Shown: positions 47,129 through 55,643, numbered from the stretch's first letter. The stretch: 64,000 bases of DNA from Saccharothrix sp. (GCF_031180885.1 NZ_JAPSLK010000007.1:43228-107227), one strand, 5' to 3'. Made by a program: numbers and translations. The notes: generated by a model not told the origin, from the sequence alone.

Positions 47129-47905
47129 TCAGGCCGGCGCGCGACCCACCGCGGCACGGCCCGCGCCCAGTTCACGGGACAGCTGGCGGGCCACTTCCCG
47201 CACCTGGACGGCCAGGTCCCGGCTCCGCCCGTCGGCCAGCAGCCGCTCGACCGGTCCGACCACGCCGATGGCGCCGGCCAGGCCGGACCGGTCGAACACC
47301 GGCGCGGCGATCCCCGCGTCGCCGAGCGTGGACTCCTGGTCCTCGACCGCGTAGCCGGTGGTTCGGACCTGCGCCAACTGGGCGTCGAGGGCGTCCGGGT
47401 CGGTCAGGCTCTGGCCGGTCAGGGGCGGCAGCGGCGCGGCGAGCAGTTCCGCCTGCCGCTGCTCCGGCAGGAACGCCGCGATCGCCTTGCCCAGCGCACA
47501 CGTGTGCCACGGGATGCTCGCGCCGACCTCGAGGATCTGCACCGCGCCCTCCGGGCGGAAGGCGTGGTGCACGACCAGGACGTGGTCACCGGTCAGCACG
47601 GCGACCCAGACCGCCTCGCCCACGCGCGCGGCCAGGAGATCGGCCCAGGTCAGCGACCTCATCCGCAGCTCGTGCGTCTCCAGGAACGCGTTGCCGAGCG
47701 CGAGCACGCCCGGCCCCAGCACGTACCTGCCGGTCTGCCGGTCCTGCGCGACCAGCCCTTCCGCCTCCAGCGTGCGCAACAGCGCGTGCACCGTGGGCTT
47801 GGCGACCCCGACCCGCTCGGCCAGTTCCGCCAGTCCCAGCCGCGGCCCTCCCGCGCTCAGCAGCCGCAGGATCTGGACCGCCCGCTGCACCGACTGGACC
47901 ACCAC
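47129..47905 (-). CDS. IclR-family regulator of the dihydroxyacetone kinase locus
   Basis: 258 residues. The N-terminal winged helix-turn-helix is VQRAVQILRLL, then LAELAERVGVAKPTVHALLRT. The C-terminal IclR effector domain (about residues 75-250) has GEAVWVAVLTGDHVLVVHH, WHTCALGKAIAAFL and the GYAVEDQESTLGDAGIAAPVF signature. GTG at 47905 or 47902 is the start; a GAGG lies 3-6 bases upstream. It is flanked by two copies of one operator, one before each dha transcription unit, so it probably represses or activates both and its own gene. The ligand is likely a three-carbon metabolite (inference). Confidence 0.88.
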   Translation of the reverse strand: MVVQSVQRAVQILRLLSAGGPRLGLAELAERVGVAKPTVHALLRTLEAEGLVAQDRQTGRYVLGPGVLALGNAFLETHELRMRSLTWADLLAARVGEAVWVAVLTGDHVLVVHHAFRPEGAVQILEVGASIPWHTCALGKAIAAFLPEQRQAELLAAPLPPLTGQSLTDPDALDAQLAQVRTTGYAVEDQESTLGDAGIAAPVFDRSGLAGAIGVVGPVERLLADGRSRDLAVQVREVARQLSRELGAGRAAVGRAPA

Positions 47906-47914
47906 AGACCTCGA

Positions 47915-47947
47915 TTCAGTATTGCTGACCGTTGTTCAGCATGACAG
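47915..47947 (+). promoter_or_regulatory. Operator between iclR and dhaM genes
   Basis: Contains TTCAGTATT, then TGACCG, then GTTCAGCAT, the same arrangement as the site at 47044-47076 read on the opposite strand. It lies 11 bases before the dhaM start and 10 bases before the iclR start, so a bound regulator would act on both divergent genes. Confidence 0.7.
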
Positions 47948-47957
47948 TATCCCGTTC

Positions 47958-48347
47958 ATGAAGCCTGTCGGGATCGTACTCGTGTCGCACAGCGCGGAGC
48001 TGGCCTCCGGACTGCGCGCCCTGCTCGACCAGCTCGGTGTCCAGCCGGGTTCGGTGATCGCCGCCGGGGGCACCGCCGACGGCCGGATCGGCACCAGCTA
48101 CGACGCGATCGCCGCGGCCGTGAAGGACGCCGACCACGGCCGCGGTGTCGTCGTCCTGCCCGACCTCGGCAGCTCGGTCATCACCGCCCGCGCGGTGCTG
48201 GAGGACCACGCCCAGGACGACGTGGTGCTCGTGGACGCCCCGTTCGTCGAGGGCGCCGTCGCCGCCGCCGTCACGGCCGCGAGCGGCGCCGACCTCGCCA
48301 CCGTCACCACCTCGGCCCGGGAGGCCCGCCATGCCACCAAGTTCTGA
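47958..48347 (+). CDS. dhaM: PTS-dependent dihydroxyacetone kinase phosphotransfer subunit DhaM
   Basis: 129 residues of the EIIA-mannose fold. The phosphorylated His11 lies in IVLVSHSAELASG; conserved IAAGGTADGRIGTSYDAI and VVLPDLGSSVITARAVLED follow. DhaM receives phosphate from HPr and passes it to ADP bound by DhaL. It is a short form without fused HPr or EI parts, which are separate genes here. No ribosome site is evident before ATG 47958, so the mRNA may be leaderless, with the start only 11 bases from the operator. Confidence 0.92.
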   Translation: MKPVGIVLVSHSAELASGLRALLDQLGVQPGSVIAAGGTADGRIGTSYDAIAAAVKDADHGRGVVVLPDLGSSVITARAVLEDHAQDDVVLVDAPFVEGAVAAAVTAASGADLATVTTSAREARHATKF

Positions 48348-48612
48348 CACCTCTCGGCACACCGCCGAGACCGAAGTCGTGCTTCCCGCGCACCTGCACG
48401 CGCGCCCCGCGGGCCGGCTGGCCAGGGCAGCGGCCCGACTGGGGTGCGGGCTCGAAATCTCCCACGAGGGCAGGACGGTCGACGCGACCGGCATCCTCGC
48501 CGTGATGGGCCTGGGCGCGACCGCCGGCACCACCGTCACCGTCCGCGCCCACGGCGACGGCGCGCGCGACGCCGTGGCCGAGATCAGCCGACTGCTGAGC
48601 ACGATCGACTGA
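48331..48612 (+). CDS. ptsH: PTS phosphocarrier protein HPr
   Basis: 93 residues. The active His23 is in LHARPAGRLA. The later segment GILAVMGLGATAGTTVTV replaces the usual SIMGVM(S/T)L motif, and no regulatory Ser46 equivalent is evident. ATG at 48331 overlaps the dhaM end by 17 bases and has GGGAGG upstream. It transfers phosphate from EI to DhaM, and with EI encoded on the other strand makes the locus self-sufficient. Confidence 0.9.
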   Translation: MPPSSDTSRHTAETEVVLPAHLHARPAGRLARAAARLGCGLEISHEGRTVDATGILAVMGLGATAGTTVTVRAHGDGARDAVAEISRLLSTID

Positions 48613-48824
48613 CCGGCCGGCGCACGCTCATGGCGGGCCGGCTCCGGTCACGCGCCGGAACGCGGGTCAGGGCGCACGAGGCGCACCCCGGTTCGGCCGT
48701 TTCGACCTGTCCCCTGCCCGAAGGTGCGCCCATGTGGGCAAACCAGTGACTTCGCTGCCCCTGGTGGATAGCGTGCGGTAAGAGCCCGGGCGCGGTCGAT
48801 GCGCACAAGCAGCGGGAGGGCGGG

Positions 48825-51800
48825 GTGCCCGAGCAGCAGCGACCGGACGTCCTCGAGGCGGCGGAGAACGAGTCTCCGGCGCGAAGGCCCCTCGAACCCG
48901 CGCGGCAGCCGGAAACCTTGCCACAGACCGGAAACCCGGAGCAGCCGCGGGCCGTGATCACGCCCGGCGTGACCCGGCGGTTGCAGCGGTCGGCCGGCAA
49001 CCGGGCGGTCGCCACCCTGCTCCGCCAGACAGACCAGGACGCCGGACCCCGCCCCGACGGGCGTGAGCAGGACGCGCCGACGGGCGATCGGACGGCCGGT
49101 CGAGCGGGAGGAACCGGGCCGGGCGGAACGAGGAGCCTGGCCGTTGCCGCGCCTCCGGAGTCCGGGCCGCGCGGCGACGGGCCGGTCGGCACAAGAACAG
49201 CGGGAGCGGAAACCGGTTCCAACGGTCCTGCACCCGGGCCGGCCGTCGTCCCCGCGGCCGAGCAGACCGGCGGGGAACTGGCGAGCGCTCCTGGCACCGT
49301 GCGCGGTGATGCCGGACCGCAGTCGGATGCCCCTGGAGCCGCCGGAGGTGAAAGCGACGCCACGGGTGTCCTGGCCGGCGCCCTGGCCACGCTCCACCGG
49401 AAGCGGGCCGGTGTGGTCGAGGGTGCGGCGCGGCGGCGGGCTCGGATCGAGCAGGTCGCGCGTGCCTACCGGGAGTCGGTCGGCCGCAGTTTCACCACGC
49501 AGGCCCAGAACGTCGGACGCGAGTACGACGCCACCATCGAGCAGATCAACCGGGAACTCGCCGACCGCATCCAGCAGGTCCGCTCGGCGGAGACCGAACA
49601 CCTCGCCCAGGCGGCGGCCGACGCGGGCACCGAGCGGGACGAGTTGAGCGGGCTCACCCGCGCGCGCACCGCGAGTCTGGACGACTCCGCCCGCACCAAC
49701 GCCGGCCAGGTCCGCGACACCGCCGCGAGCGAGGCGACCCGGGCGGTGGCCGGGGGCGAGGAACGGGCCCGCCGGGCGGCCGAGATGGTCGACGAGCGGG
49801 CCGGGCCGGCCGCCGGCAACGAGGGCACCGCGCAGTTCATCCGCGAGGTCCGCGGTCGCCGGCTCCCCCAGGTCCAGCAACGCCTGCGCACCTCGGCCCA
49901 GGAGGTCGCCACCGGCGTGCGGCAGCAGGGCGCCGACGTGGCCGGGCACATCACCGGCGAGGCCGTGGACGGGCGCCGGGAGTTGACCGGCTTCTTCGTC
50001 CGGGCCACGAACGCGGTCGGCGACAGCCACACCGAGACGACCCGGGCGATCCGGGAAGCGGCGACCGCCGCCGTGACGAGCCTGCAGGACGCGGTGCGGG
50101 CGGTCACCACCCGGCTCGCCCGGGACCGGGACGCCAAGGTCCGGGAGCTGCGGTCCGGCGAGGCCGCGATGGCGTCCGCGATCGACCAGCAGGTCACCGA
50201 CACGCTCGGCCGGTTCGACCAGGCCACGCGAAGAGACCTGGCCGAACTCGACTGGGCGATCGAACGGGTGCACGAGGGCGGCGGGGACCCGGACAGCACG
50301 AACCAGGCGGTCTCCGACATCGCCGCGGAGATCGACCGAGCGGACGGCGAGCACCAGTCGACCGCGGAGCAGTTCGCGACGTCCGTCGACCAGGCGGCGA
50401 CCGAGGCCGACACCCAGGTCGCGACCCGCGCGGCCCAGGTCACGAGCGGGCTCGCGACCGTCCGCCAGGAGCTGGGCGGCCGGTTGACGCAGTCCGTCGA
50501 CACGGCCCGCCGGGAGATGGACCGGGTCCTCGGCGAGGGCACCGCCCAGATGCGCGCGCCGCGCCGGGAGGCGGACACGGCCTCGGCCACGGCGGTGCGG
50601 GACACCGCCGCGGGCTGGGCGCGCCGGGTCGAGGACGAGCGCGGCCGGATGGCGGGGCAGGTCGACGACGGCCTGGCCCGGCAGGACACCCAGCTGACCA
50701 AGTTCGGCGCCGACCTCGACGGGGCACTGCGGGAGGCCAGGACCAGCAGCAGCGAGGGCGGTTTCCTCAGCTCCGTCGGCTCGTTCTTCAGCAACCTCGG
50801 CGACTTCCTGCTCGGCGTCCTCGAAGGCGTCGGGCTGGCCGTGCTCGACCTGCTGAAGGGCCTGTGGACGCTGGTCACCACCGTGGTCGGCTGGGTGATC
50901 ATCGCCGTCGTCGTGATCGTCGCGGTGGTCGTCGTCGTGCTCTTCGGCTGGGAGGCGCTGCTCGTCGGCCTGCTCGTGATCGGGCTGGTGGTCGGCCTGT
51001 CGATGGGGGCCTACTACGTCTACCTCGCCATCACCCAGCCGAACCTGACGTGGCGGGAGCGGGGCCGCCTGGTCGGGCGGGCGCTGTTCGAGTTCGCGCT
51101 CGCCGCGCTGAGCGCGGCCGAGCTGCGCGGGCTGACGTCGATCACGAAGCTCGGGCTGGTCGCGCAGCTGGCCCGACGGCTGGGCGGGCTGGGTGAGGCG
51201 GTCCGGGCGATCCGGGTCCTCGGCAGCGTCGAACGGGCCCTGCTGATCCTGGACCGGGTCGGCGACGCGGGCTTGGCGATGCGGCTCATCAACTCGGTCC
51301 GCCGGTTCGAGGACATCGTCCGGCTCCTGGACGAGCTGGGCACCGCCGCCCGGGTGCTGGAGCTGATCGGGAACTTCGGCAGTGCCAGGGCGTTGCTGGC
51401 GGCTCTCGACGCCCTGGGCTCCGGCGCCCGGCTGGAAGCGTGTGCCACCGCGTTCGGCGGCGCGGCCCGGCTCGCGGAGGTGATGCGGGCGGTCGGCGGC
51501 GCGGATCGCTTCGCCCGGTACCTCGGTCAGCTCGGGGACGACGTGGGCCGGCTCGCCGCGCTGGTCAACGACGTGGGCGGCGCCCCCGCCTTCACCCGCT
51601 ACGTCCGCGCCCTGGGCGACGACGCCGCCCGCCTGGCCGGTCTGGTCAACGACGTCGGCGGCGCCCCCGCGTTCCTGCGCGACGTCCGCGCCCTCGGTGA
51701 CGACGCCGCCCGCCTGCGCCGGCTCGTCGACGGCTGCCGCAGCGCCGAAGACTTCCGCGCCCTGCGGCGGGCGGTCGGGGACGACGTGGTCCGCCTGGAG

Positions 51801-52580
51801 ACCATGCTGCGCAACGCCGGTGACGACCCCGCTCTGCTGATGGACCTGCTCACCCAGCCCGGCGCGGCGACCGTCGACGACATCGCACGCCTGCTGGAAC
51901 TCGCCGCCCGGGACACCGCGGCGCTGGCCCGGCTGCGCGGGCACGTGCCGGACCTGGCACGGCTGGTGCGCTACATGGAGCAGGCCGGCGCGGGCAACGC
52001 GGGGGCGTTGGCGGACCTGATGGACCTGGCCGTGGCACGTGGTTTTCCGGTCGAACGGATCGAACGGATGCTCGCCCTGGCGAACGGGGTGCCGGCCGAG
52101 TTCCGCCGGCTGGCCCAGGCGCTCAACCGCTTCCCGTTCCCCATGCCCGGGGCGGCCCCGAACGCGCCCGTGCCCACGTCCATCGCCACCGGCCGGTTCT
52201 CCATCGGCGCCGCCCGGATCGTCATGCACCGGATGTCGCACTACCTCGAACGCCACGTCGACCTGTTCTTCCGCTTCACCGCGGGGAACATGAACGTCGA
52301 CAACACGCTGTGGCCGCCGGGCACCAGCGCGGGCGACGTCGCCACGTTCCTGGACGAGGCGCTCGGGCTGCTGCAGGCGCAGGGACGGCTGACCGCGTCG
52401 AACCTGGGGCAGTTCTTGGAAGTCACCCTCGGGAACGGGGTCACCGCGCGGGTCATGGTCGACTCGGTCGGCGGCAACCTGTCCGTCGTGTCGTTCCACC
52501 CGGTCCGCGGGCCGGGCGTCGTAAACTTCGTGCTGGACGAGATGCGTGCGTTCCGGGCGCTGATCACGGGGGTGCAGTGA
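48825..52580 (+). CDS. Large toxin-like protein with LQRSAGN motif, coiled coil and membrane segments
   Basis: 1251 residues; GTG at 48825 follows GGGAGGG. Residues about 52-65 read LQRSAGNRAVATLL, a motif found near the N terminus of many DUF4157 and other proteins associated with extracellular contractile injection systems. A Pro/Gly-rich stretch follows to about residue 180, then a long Ala/Glu/Arg-rich coiled coil (about 185-670) and two adjacent hydrophobic helices (about 679-735). Helical repeats (about 750-1110) include two near-identical 27-residue units. The C-terminal domain (about 1115-1251) has VMHRMSHYLERHVDLFF and LEVTLGNGVTARVMVDSVGG, a His-rich layout like BECR/EndoU-type toxins, not proven. 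Two small overlapping genes follow and may encode immunity. Confidence 0.7.
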   Translation: MPEQQRPDVLEAAENESPARRPLEPARQPETLPQTGNPEQPRAVITPGVTRRLQRSAGNRAVATLLRQTDQDAGPRPDGREQDAPTGDRTAGRAGGTGPGGTRSLAVAAPPESGPRGDGPVGTRTAGAETGSNGPAPGPAVVPAAEQTGGELASAPGTVRGDAGPQSDAPGAAGGESDATGVLAGALATLHRKRAGVVEGAARRRARIEQVARAYRESVGRSFTTQAQNVGREYDATIEQINRELADRIQQVRSAETEHLAQAAADAGTERDELSGLTRARTASLDDSARTNAGQVRDTAASEATRAVAGGEERARRAAEMVDERAGPAAGNEGTAQFIREVRGRRLPQVQQRLRTSAQEVATGVRQQGADVAGHITGEAVDGRRELTGFFVRATNAVGDSHTETTRAIREAATAAVTSLQDAVRAVTTRLARDRDAKVRELRSGEAAMASAIDQQVTDTLGRFDQATRRDLAELDWAIERVHEGGGDPDSTNQAVSDIAAEIDRADGEHQSTAEQFATSVDQAATEADTQVATRAAQVTSGLATVRQELGGRLTQSVDTARREMDRVLGEGTAQMRAPRREADTASATAVRDTAAGWARRVEDERGRMAGQVDDGLARQDTQLTKFGADLDGALREARTSSSEGGFLSSVGSFFSNLGDFLLGVLEGVGLAVLDLLKGLWTLVTTVVGWVIIAVVVIVAVVVVVLFGWEALLVGLLVIGLVVGLSMGAYYVYLAITQPNLTWRERGRLVGRALFEFALAALSAAELRGLTSITKLGLVAQLARRLGGLGEAVRAIRVLGSVERALLILDRVGDAGLAMRLINSVRRFEDIVRLLDELGTAARVLELIGNFGSARALLAALDALGSGARLEACATAFGGAARLAEVMRAVGGADRFARYLGQLGDDVGRLAALVNDVGGAPAFTRYVRALGDDAARLAGLVNDVGGAPAFLRDVRALGDDAARLRRLVDGCRSAEDFRALRRAVGDDVVRLETMLRNAGDDPALLMDLLTQPGAATVDDIARLLELAARDTAALARLRGHVPDLARLVRYMEQAGAGNAGALADLMDLAVARGFPVERIERMLALANGVPAEFRRLAQALNRFPFPMPGAAPNAPVPTSIATGRFSIGAARIVMHRMSHYLERHVDLFFRFTAGNMNVDNTLWPPGTSAGDVATFLDEALGLLQAQGRLTASNLGQFLEVTLGNGVTARVMVDSVGGNLSVVSFHPVRGPGVVNFVLDEMRAFRALITGVQ
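51561..51722 (+). repeat. Tandem 81-base repeat inside the toxin-like gene
   Basis: Two adjacent 81-base units encode LVNDVGGAPAF followed by VRALGDDAARL, nearly identical at the protein level. Weaker copies precede them. They are helical repeat units of the protein, not a mobile repeat. Confidence 0.75.
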
Positions 52581-53071
52581 TGCGGGTGGCGCTGGAACTG
52601 GGGTTCGAGCCGGACCCGGACGCCGACGACCTGACCTACGTCCCGCTGGACGACCTGGCCGCGGGGCAGCCCGATCAGCCCACGGGACGCGACCTCGGGT
52701 TCGAAGCCGGTGCCGTGGTCATCGACCCGGGCACCGGGCAGCAGGCCCGGATCCAGGACGCGTTGCGCTACGCCGTGTCCGGGCTGTGCCTGCGATCGGT
52801 CCCGATCCTCGTGGCCGGCGGCTCCCACACCTACCGCTGCTTCGACTCGCTGGCCGAGGTGCGGCTCGTCGTCGACGGCGACACGGTTCTGGTGTCCGGG
52901 CAGGGCGTTCACCCCGTCGTGTGCCCCCGGGCCGGGCTGCTCGACGGCTTCGTGGCCGCGGGGACGAGGTTCCTGGAGCTGATGCCCCGGATCATGCCCG
53001 GGTACGAGCCCTACCTCGACACCGTCCAACGGGAACTCGACGAGGCCCGCGACGCCCTCGCACGCCGGTGA
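52580..53071 (+). CDS. Hypothetical protein, possible immunity partner of the toxin-like protein
   Basis: 163 residues. An acidic, Asp-rich N terminus (GFEPDPDADDLTYVPLDDL) is followed by beta-type segments (SVPILVAGGSHTYRCFDSLAE) and a helical C terminus. No signal peptide or known domain was recognised. Its ATG shares one base with the stop of the large gene (TGATG), the tight coupling expected of toxin-immunity pairs. The acidic surface would suit blocking a nuclease (inference). Confidence 0.6.
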   Translation: MRVALELGFEPDPDADDLTYVPLDDLAAGQPDQPTGRDLGFEAGAVVIDPGTGQQARIQDALRYAVSGLCLRSVPILVAGGSHTYRCFDSLAEVRLVVDGDTVLVSGQGVHPVVCPRAGLLDGFVAAGTRFLELMPRIMPGYEPYLDTVQRELDEARDALARR

Positions 53072-53484
53072 CCCCGTTCGCCGACGCCGCCGGCGCCGCC
53101 CTGCTCCGGGCGGTGGCCGACCTGGCGACCGCCCACGACATCCCACCCGACGCGCCGGCCCTCGAACGCGTCCAAGCCCTCGCCCGCTCACTTCAACTCG
53201 CCTGCGCCTACTACGAATCCGGCTCCGAGTCCGCCGAGCCGGTTGCGCCGGCCACGCCCCCTGAGGCCCCGTCTCCCCCAGCCGGACTGGGCCTTGACGA
53301 GTACCGGCGCATCGCGGCGGCCGGCGGCGACGCGGTCCTGGTCGCCCGCATCCTCCACGGCGCGGACGTCGACCTGATCGACCGGCTGAAGGTGCTCCGG
53401 ACGGTGTTCGACCTGCCGCTGGACGAGGCCCGGACCATCGACGACCTCGCCCGTGAGCCCGCTCCACGCTCCCCGAGGGCCTGA
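53068..53484 (+). CDS. Hypothetical small protein, third gene of the toxin-like operon
   Basis: 138 residues. GTG at 53068 overlaps the preceding stop (GTGA). A helical N terminus (FADAAGAALLRAVADLATAHD) is joined by a Pro/Ser/Glu-rich linker to a second helical part (LIDRLKVLRTVFDLPLDEAR). The latter resembles the helical ribosomal-L7/L12-like ClpS-adaptor-type tail found in some small actinobacterial proteins, but this is weak. Function unknown. It is followed by a strong terminator. Confidence 0.55.
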   Translation: MTPFADAAGAALLRAVADLATAHDIPPDAPALERVQALARSLQLACAYYESGSESAEPVAPATPPEAPSPPAGLGLDEYRRIAAAGGDAVLVARILHGADVDLIDRLKVLRTVFDLPLDEARTIDDLAREPAPRSPRA

Positions 53485-53524
53485 CGCTCGCGCGCGGACC
53501 GCGCGACCGTGTCCACAGTGGACC

Positions 53525-53564
53525 CGGGTCCGCCCACCACGGTGAACGGTGGTGGGCGGACCCG
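53525..53564. terminator. Bidirectional terminator between the toxin-like operon and the LPMO gene
   Basis: GGGTCCGCCCACCAC (53526-53540) and GTGGTGGGCGGACCC (53549-53563) form a perfect 15-base stem, plus one outer C-G pair, with an 8-base loop, between convergent stops. Confidence 0.85.
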
Positions 53565-53571
53565 CGGGTGA

Positions 53572-54696
53572 TCAGGCCGGGGTGCAGGTGGGGGTGGGTG
53601 TGCCGGCGGTCCCCGAGGCGACGAAGCCGAAGGCCGTGCCGGCTCCCGCGCCCAGCGAGCCGTTGTAGGCGGCGTTGCGGGCGGTGACGGTGGACCCGCT
53701 GGTGGTCAGCGTCGCGCTCCACGAGGAGTTGATCTGCTCACCGTTGGTGAACGTCCAGTTCACCGTCCAGCCGTTGATCGGCGCGGCGCCCGCGGTGACG
53801 CGCACCTCGGCCTGGAAGCCGCCGTTCCACTGGGAGACGACCCGGAACGCGGCCGAGCAGCCCGCCGACGGGTTGGTCGTCGTGGTCGTGGTGGTCGTCG
53901 TGGTGGTCGTGGTGGTCGTGGTCCTTGTGGTGCTGGGCAGCGTGGTGGTGGTCGTGGTGGTGGTCGTGGTGCCGCCGTCGGTGAAGGTCACGTCGCTGCA
54001 CGCGTAGTAGCTCTGGTCGAGGTGGCTGGCCTGCCACACGGTGAACAGGACGTGGTGGCCGCTGCGGCCGGGCGCGTTGATCTCGACGGGCGTCCGGTTG
54101 CCGGTGGGGATCCTGCCGGTCTGGCCGACCAGTTCCAGGTCGCTCCACTTCAGGGCCTGCGTCTTGGGGTCGAAGCCCTGCTTGGTGGCGTAGACGCGGA
54201 TGTAGTCGGCGCCGTGCGAGGAGGTGTCGTTGAGGTTGAGCGTGAACCGGCTGGGCTTGTTCGGTGCGATCCACGCGCCGACCTTGTCCATCGCGGCGTA
54301 GCGGCCGTTGAAGGTCAGGCCGCCGCTGCACAGCTGCCCGTCGGGAACGGCCGCCTGGTGGTTGCCGGCGACGCCTTCGCGCAGCAGGCCGTTCCAGTTG
54401 TACATAGCCGAGGGGTCGGCCTGCCACGCCTGGTAGCACATGGGGTCTTCGCTGGCCATCTGCGGCGACGGGCCGTTGGGCCAGCGGTGGTAGCAGCCGT
54501 AGTGGCGCGACGGCGGGTCGCTGACGGCGCCGTGGGCCGCGGCGTTGCCCGCGCCGAAGGTCACCACCAGCAGGGTCGTCAGCAGCGACAGGCAGGCGCC
54601 GAAGACCGCCGACACCCGCCAGACCCGGGCGCGGGGTGACGCGGGCGGGCGCGTGGCTTCCGGTCGGTGGGCGGGGTTCTCCGTGAAGCGGGGCAT
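53572..54696 (-). CDS. AA10 lytic polysaccharide monooxygenase with CBM2 cellulose-binding domain
   Basis: 374 residues. A long signal peptide ends at AAA, so the mature protein begins with His55 (HGAVSDPPSRHYGC), the N-terminal copper ligand. The second ligand is His161 in NDTSSHGADYI. The AA10 catalytic domain spans about residues 55-230. A Thr-rich linker (positions about 53866-53975, mostly ACC/ACG codons) leads to a CBM2 domain (FRVVSQWNGGFQAEVRV, then INGWTVNWTF), which binds cellulose or chitin. It cleaves crystalline polysaccharide oxidatively outside the cell. A perfect CebR box lies 63 bases upstream, tying it to cellulose use. ATG at 54696 is favoured; 54750 is possible. Confidence 0.92.
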   Translation of the reverse strand: MPRFTENPAHRPEATRPPASPRARVWRVSAVFGACLSLLTTLLVVTFGAGNAAAHGAVSDPPSRHYGCYHRWPNGPSPQMASEDPMCYQAWQADPSAMYNWNGLLREGVAGNHQAAVPDGQLCSGGLTFNGRYAAMDKVGAWIAPNKPSRFTLNLNDTSSHGADYIRVYATKQGFDPKTQALKWSDLELVGQTGRIPTGNRTPVEINAPGRSGHHVLFTVWQASHLDQSYYACSDVTFTDGGTTTTTTTTTTLPSTTRTTTTTTTTTTTTTTTTNPSAGCSAAFRVVSQWNGGFQAEVRVTAGAAPINGWTVNWTFTNGEQINSSWSATLTTSGSTVTARNAAYNGSLGAGAGTAFGFVASGTAGTPTPTCTPA

Positions 54697-54758
54697 GTGT
54701 ACCGCCAAATCCTCGTTGATCGACGACAGGGGTCCGGTCGGGCGCATCACCAGATTTC

Positions 54759-54772
54759 TGGGAGCGCTCCCA
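54759..54772. promoter_or_regulatory. CebR/CelR operator upstream of the LPMO gene
   Basis: TGGGAGCGCTCCCA is a perfect 14-base palindrome identical to the CebR/CelR box known from Streptomyces and Thermobifida cellulase genes, where a LacI-family repressor is released by cello-oligosaccharides. It sits 63 bases before the LPMO start. No cebR gene is in the window. Confidence 0.88.
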
Positions 54773-54942
54773 GGCCGCTGTCAGTGTCCGTTCACGACAC
54801 CCCTTCGGCATCCGCCATTCGAGTTACCGTTGCGCGAACCGACCGAGTGCCCGCTGCGGCGGGAGGCGAACCGGACGCTCCGGTTGCCGCCCTTCGGCGT
54901 CTTGCGCCATCTCCCAGGCGTGCCGGCAGTCCTCAGCGTGGG

Positions 54943-55608
54943 TCACGTGTTGTCGGACAGGCCCCGGATGACCAGTTCGACCGCCGCGGCGACGTCTTCA
55001 CGGTGCCGGCGCAGGGTTTCCGAGGTGATGCCCGCCGCCGTGACGTGGGCCAGGTGGTCGGTCGCCACCTTCAGCACCGCGCTCATCGCCGCCGCCTGCA
55101 CGCGGATCTCGACGGAGTCGGGTGCGGCGCCTGAGCGTTCGGCGAGCACTTCGGCGAAGGTGTCCTCCGAGCGTTCGCGGAGCATGAGGTAGGCGGCGCG
55201 CAGGGCCGGCTCGTCACGGGTCATCCGGACCACGGCGAGCACCGCCTCCAGGTCCGCGTCCGACGCCGAGTCCAGGACGGGCGTGTACGCCGCCCGCAGG
55301 TGCTCGGTCAGTTCCAGTTCGGCGGGCCAAGCGCGCAGGACCGCGCGGAAGGCGTCGATCGCGTTGGCCAGCAAGGGTTCCACGCAGCTCTCCTTGCTGC
55401 GGAAGTAGCGCCACAGCGTGCGTTCGGAGACGCCGGCGGCGCGGGCGATCTGCTCGCCCGAGGTGGCGGCCACGCCGTGCTCGGCGAACAGGCGGACCGC
55501 GTGGCGGGAGATGTCGAGGCGCTGCCGCTGCCGCTGCCGGTCGCTCACCGGCGGCCGGCCCCGGCGGGGCCGCACCGCCTGCTCCCGGTCGATCGCGACG
55601 TCGTCCAC
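54943..55608 (-). CDS. TetR-family regulator
   Basis: 221 residues. The N-terminal helix-turn-helix is HAVRLFAEHGVAATSGEQI, then RAAGVSERTLWRYFRSKES; the rest is a helical ligand-binding domain of the AcrR/MftR-like type. GTG at 55608 was taken as start because it precedes the basic extension (RRGRPPVSDRQRQRQ). The gene is divergent from the P450 with 104 bases between, holding a clear palindromic operator, so it probably represses the P450-ferredoxin operon and itself until a ligand binds. Confidence 0.87.
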   Translation of the reverse strand: MDDVAIDREQAVRPRRGRPPVSDRQRQRQRLDISRHAVRLFAEHGVAATSGEQIARAAGVSERTLWRYFRSKESCVEPLLANAIDAFRAVLRAWPAELELTEHLRAAYTPVLDSASDADLEAVLAVVRMTRDEPALRAAYLMLRERSEDTFAEVLAERSGAAPDSVEIRVQAAAMSAVLKVATDHLAHVTAAGITSETLRRHREDVAAAVELVIRGLSDNT

Positions 55609-55643
55609 CGGGCGATTCAAACACGTCCACCCGGGCCGGCCAA

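Noticed and set aside
48648-52499. A 1283-codon open frame on the minus strand opposite the toxin-like gene
   Set aside because: Its translation is Arg/Gly/Pro/His-rich with no domains, as expected of antisense frames in high-GC DNA; the plus frame has clear motifs and a ribosome site.
53866-53975. Short repeated GTGGTCGTG units that could suggest a CRISPR or minisatellite
   Set aside because: They encode the Thr-rich linker of the LPMO in frame; there are no spacers.
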